Shown here piece by piece: positions 62,653-64,000 of a stretch of DNA of 64,000 bases. The notes below the pieces were generated by a model. The model searched no databases. It was not told where the DNA came from and saw only the letters and a list, made by a program, of their open reading frames with translations. Source of the stretch: an uncultured Shewanella sp. (GTDB lineage: Bacteria; Pseudomonadota; Gammaproteobacteria; Enterobacterales; Shewanellaceae); the NCBI RefSeq assembly GCF_947501665.1, contig NZ_CANMWS010000031.1, forward strand, positions 16,040 through 80,039, given 5' to 3'. Each line of letters begins with the position of its first letter. Position 1 is the first letter of the stretch. The translations under genes were made by a program, and so were the position numbers.

Positions 62653-63291
62653 ATGGAAAATCAAGCTGTTGAACAGTGCCGTGCTGTTTATCTTACCGCT
62701 GAAGATTTACGAGTTGCCGCCTCCATTCTTTATAATGCTTACCATAGTGATCCTTTATTTTTGGATGCGCTGACTACCGGTGAGCAACTACAATATGAAA
62801 AAAAATTAAGAGGAGCCATTAGAGAAGAGCTCAACGAATTGTGGCAGCAAGAACAAGCACTAATTGGTTTATTTGATAATGAAAGATTGATTGGGGTGGC
62901 CTGTATTGCAACCCAGCAAGTGCCATTGGGTGAAGCAAGGTATTGGCATTGGCGCTTAAAGATGTTGCTGAGTACAGGTTGGCAATCAACCCAAGCTTTG
63001 ATGAAAAAAGAAAGTCAAATTATTGATAACTTACCGAGCAAAGACTGTGGAATATTACAATTTATTGCGATTTCTCCTCTTGAGCAAGGTAAAGGTTTTG
63101 GTCATAAATTAGTGCAAGCGGTATTGAGTTGGTGTGATGAACAACCAGAGCTTGATGGTATCGGATTATTTGCCAGTAGAGTATTTGATATTCAACTTTT
63201 TAATCGTCATCAGTTTGAGAAACGTACAGAGTTAATGATAGGTAATGTGTTAGGCGAATTACTTTTTTATTCTTCAGATCAAGCGGGTTAG
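62653..63291 (+). CDS. GNAT-family N-acetyltransferase
   Basis: 212 residues from ATG 62653, because AAAGGA (62639-62644) is 8 bases upstream; the ATG at 62647 is only 2 bases from it. GNAT fold: N-terminal strand/helix, and the acetyl-CoA loop ISPLEQGKGFGHKLVQAVLSWC (Q/R-x-x-G-x-G/A) with following helix and DGIGLFASRVFDIQLFNRHQFEKRTEL. Acceptor substrate unknown. Follows the NifQ-like gene after 169 bases. Confidence 0.82.
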   Translation: MENQAVEQCRAVYLTAEDLRVAASILYNAYHSDPLFLDALTTGEQLQYEKKLRGAIREELNELWQQEQALIGLFDNERLIGVACIATQQVPLGEARYWHWRLKMLLSTGWQSTQALMKKESQIIDNLPSKDCGILQFIAISPLEQGKGFGHKLVQAVLSWCDEQPELDGIGLFASRVFDIQLFNRHQFEKRTELMIGNVLGELLFYSSDQAG

Positions 63292-63357
63292 CATTTTGGC
63301 AGCGTCAATAGAGATTTCAAGTTGTGAGTTTATCGTTTTTCTACTGAATAGATATTG

Positions 63358-63819
63358 CTATACATGATGAAAATCTAAGATTTGTTTGGCTTTATTGACG
63401 TATCGATAAGAAATGTAACTAAAGTAAGGGTGAATGAAGTGACCAAAAATAAAATCAATGAAGTCATGATCGAATGCATAAAATAAAGTGCGGGTAAAAT
63501 AGGTTTGCTGATCTTTAGAGGCTAAATCGTAACGAACATAACCTCTTATTCCAAATAAAAAAGGGCTTTCTCCATAGGCTAATAAATAGTGTGGAGCACC
63601 ATTGATTTCAGGTGTCCAAGTGGTGTTATTTTTCCGCTCTAAGAGTGATGGCTGTTTATCGATAGAAGGATACTCAGGAGATAGTGGCTTTTGCAAATAA
63701 GGTTCAGTTTTTATCGACCATGGATAAAATAAAATGGGCCAATGGTTAGGGGTTGTCACATAATCGTACACTTGGTGGATAGGCGCATTAATTAATACTC
63801 GCTTTGTGATGGACGCCAT
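63358..63819 (-). CDS. SRPBCC (START-like) family protein
   Basis: 153 residues. N-terminal strand ITKRVLINAPIHQVYDYVTTPNHWPILFYPW matches the SRPBCC start (polyketide cyclase/START-like lipid-binding fold), and GESPFLFGIRGYVRYDLASKDQQTYFTRTLFY and the C-terminal helix KQILDFHHV fit the helix-grip pattern. It probably binds a hydrophobic ligand. Convergent with the GNAT gene. Confidence 0.75.
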   Translation of the reverse strand: MASITKRVLINAPIHQVYDYVTTPNHWPILFYPWSIKTEPYLQKPLSPEYPSIDKQPSLLERKNNTTWTPEINGAPHYLLAYGESPFLFGIRGYVRYDLASKDQQTYFTRTLFYAFDHDFIDFIFGHFIHPYFSYISYRYVNKAKQILDFHHV

Positions 63820-64000
63820 AAAGACCTCTTTGATACTTTTATGGTTTACAGTGTGAGTGTTAAACCGATACTTTATAAGTATAGTGTATTCATTCTTTCA
63901 TCCCCCACTTTTGTGTTTAATTTTATTAAGTGCTTAACTAAAAGTTATCGTATATTTTGATGGGTAATTATCCATGATGCTTTTTACACTCTTTTTAAGC
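63820..64000. other. Window end, upstream of the SRPBCC gene
   Basis: AT-rich, no gene recognised. Confidence 0.4.

Noticed and set aside
1..64000. tRNA, rRNA, riboswitch or CRISPR
   Set aside because: No cloverleaf-like, rRNA-like or regularly spaced direct-repeat pattern was recognised on either strand.

Overview
The window reads as chromosomal DNA of a low-GC (roughly 40 % by eye) marine gammaproteobacterium, most probably Shewanella or a close relative. The main reason is the block pta-ackA-yfbV-pflA-pflB (about 22.0-29.5 kb), an order I know from Shewanella oneidensis, together with sppA/ansA/yeaC, an M14-type carboxypeptidase, fadH and a DUF885 lipoprotein. I see no rRNA, tRNA, CRISPR array or intact insertion sequence.

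Layout. 1-7.6 kb: a 5'-truncated secreted-type gene, an exported hypothetical, an NTF2-like protein, an alpha/beta hydrolase, a Bcr/CflA-type MFS pump, a phytochelatin-synthase-like peptidase, and a divergent Old Yellow Enzyme/TetR pair with a ladder of operator-like palindromes. 7.9-12.2 kb: a large GH18-like lipoprotein, a decayed GNAT gene, a Nudix hydrolase and a small exported protein. 12.2-21.6 kb: an accessory stretch with two separate pairs that look like a type III secretion chaperone followed by its substrate, mixed with a cobalamin-binding radical SAM protein, an amidohydrolase, a uracil-DNA-glycosylase-like protein and a 266-bp MITE-like element with perfect 24-bp terminal inverted repeats. 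22-42.3 kb: core metabolism. This is mixed-acid/acetate fermentation (Pfl, its activase, Pta, AckA), a RecQ-type helicase, DUF885, an orphan OmpR-type DNA-binding domain, M14 carboxypeptidase, YeaC, AnsA, SppA and FadH.

42.3-49.3 kb is the most accessory-looking part. A compact four-gene operon (unknown protein, half-size PnuC-like membrane protein, HD phosphohydrolase, MOSC protein) is bracketed by degenerate copies of a dispersed repeat. It is followed by two ORFs (566 aa of unknown type and a 190-aa PD-(D/E)XK-like protein) arranged like integron gene cassettes, with an attC-like site between them.

49.3-64 kb: a CHASE3 hybrid histidine kinase, a double-Cache lipoprotein, a HAD phosphatase, small exported proteins, a chromosomal ParM/ParR-type actin-like partition pair, a complete gluconate module (GntP permease, gluconokinase, GntR repressor and a perfect GntR-type operator), an unexpected NifQ-family gene, a GNAT acetyltransferase and a SRPBCC protein.

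The best candidates for something under-described are the two orphan chaperone/effector-like pairs, the cassette-like 46.5-48.9 kb pair with a nuclease-like protein, the repeat-bracketed four-gene operon, and the chromosomal ParMR system.
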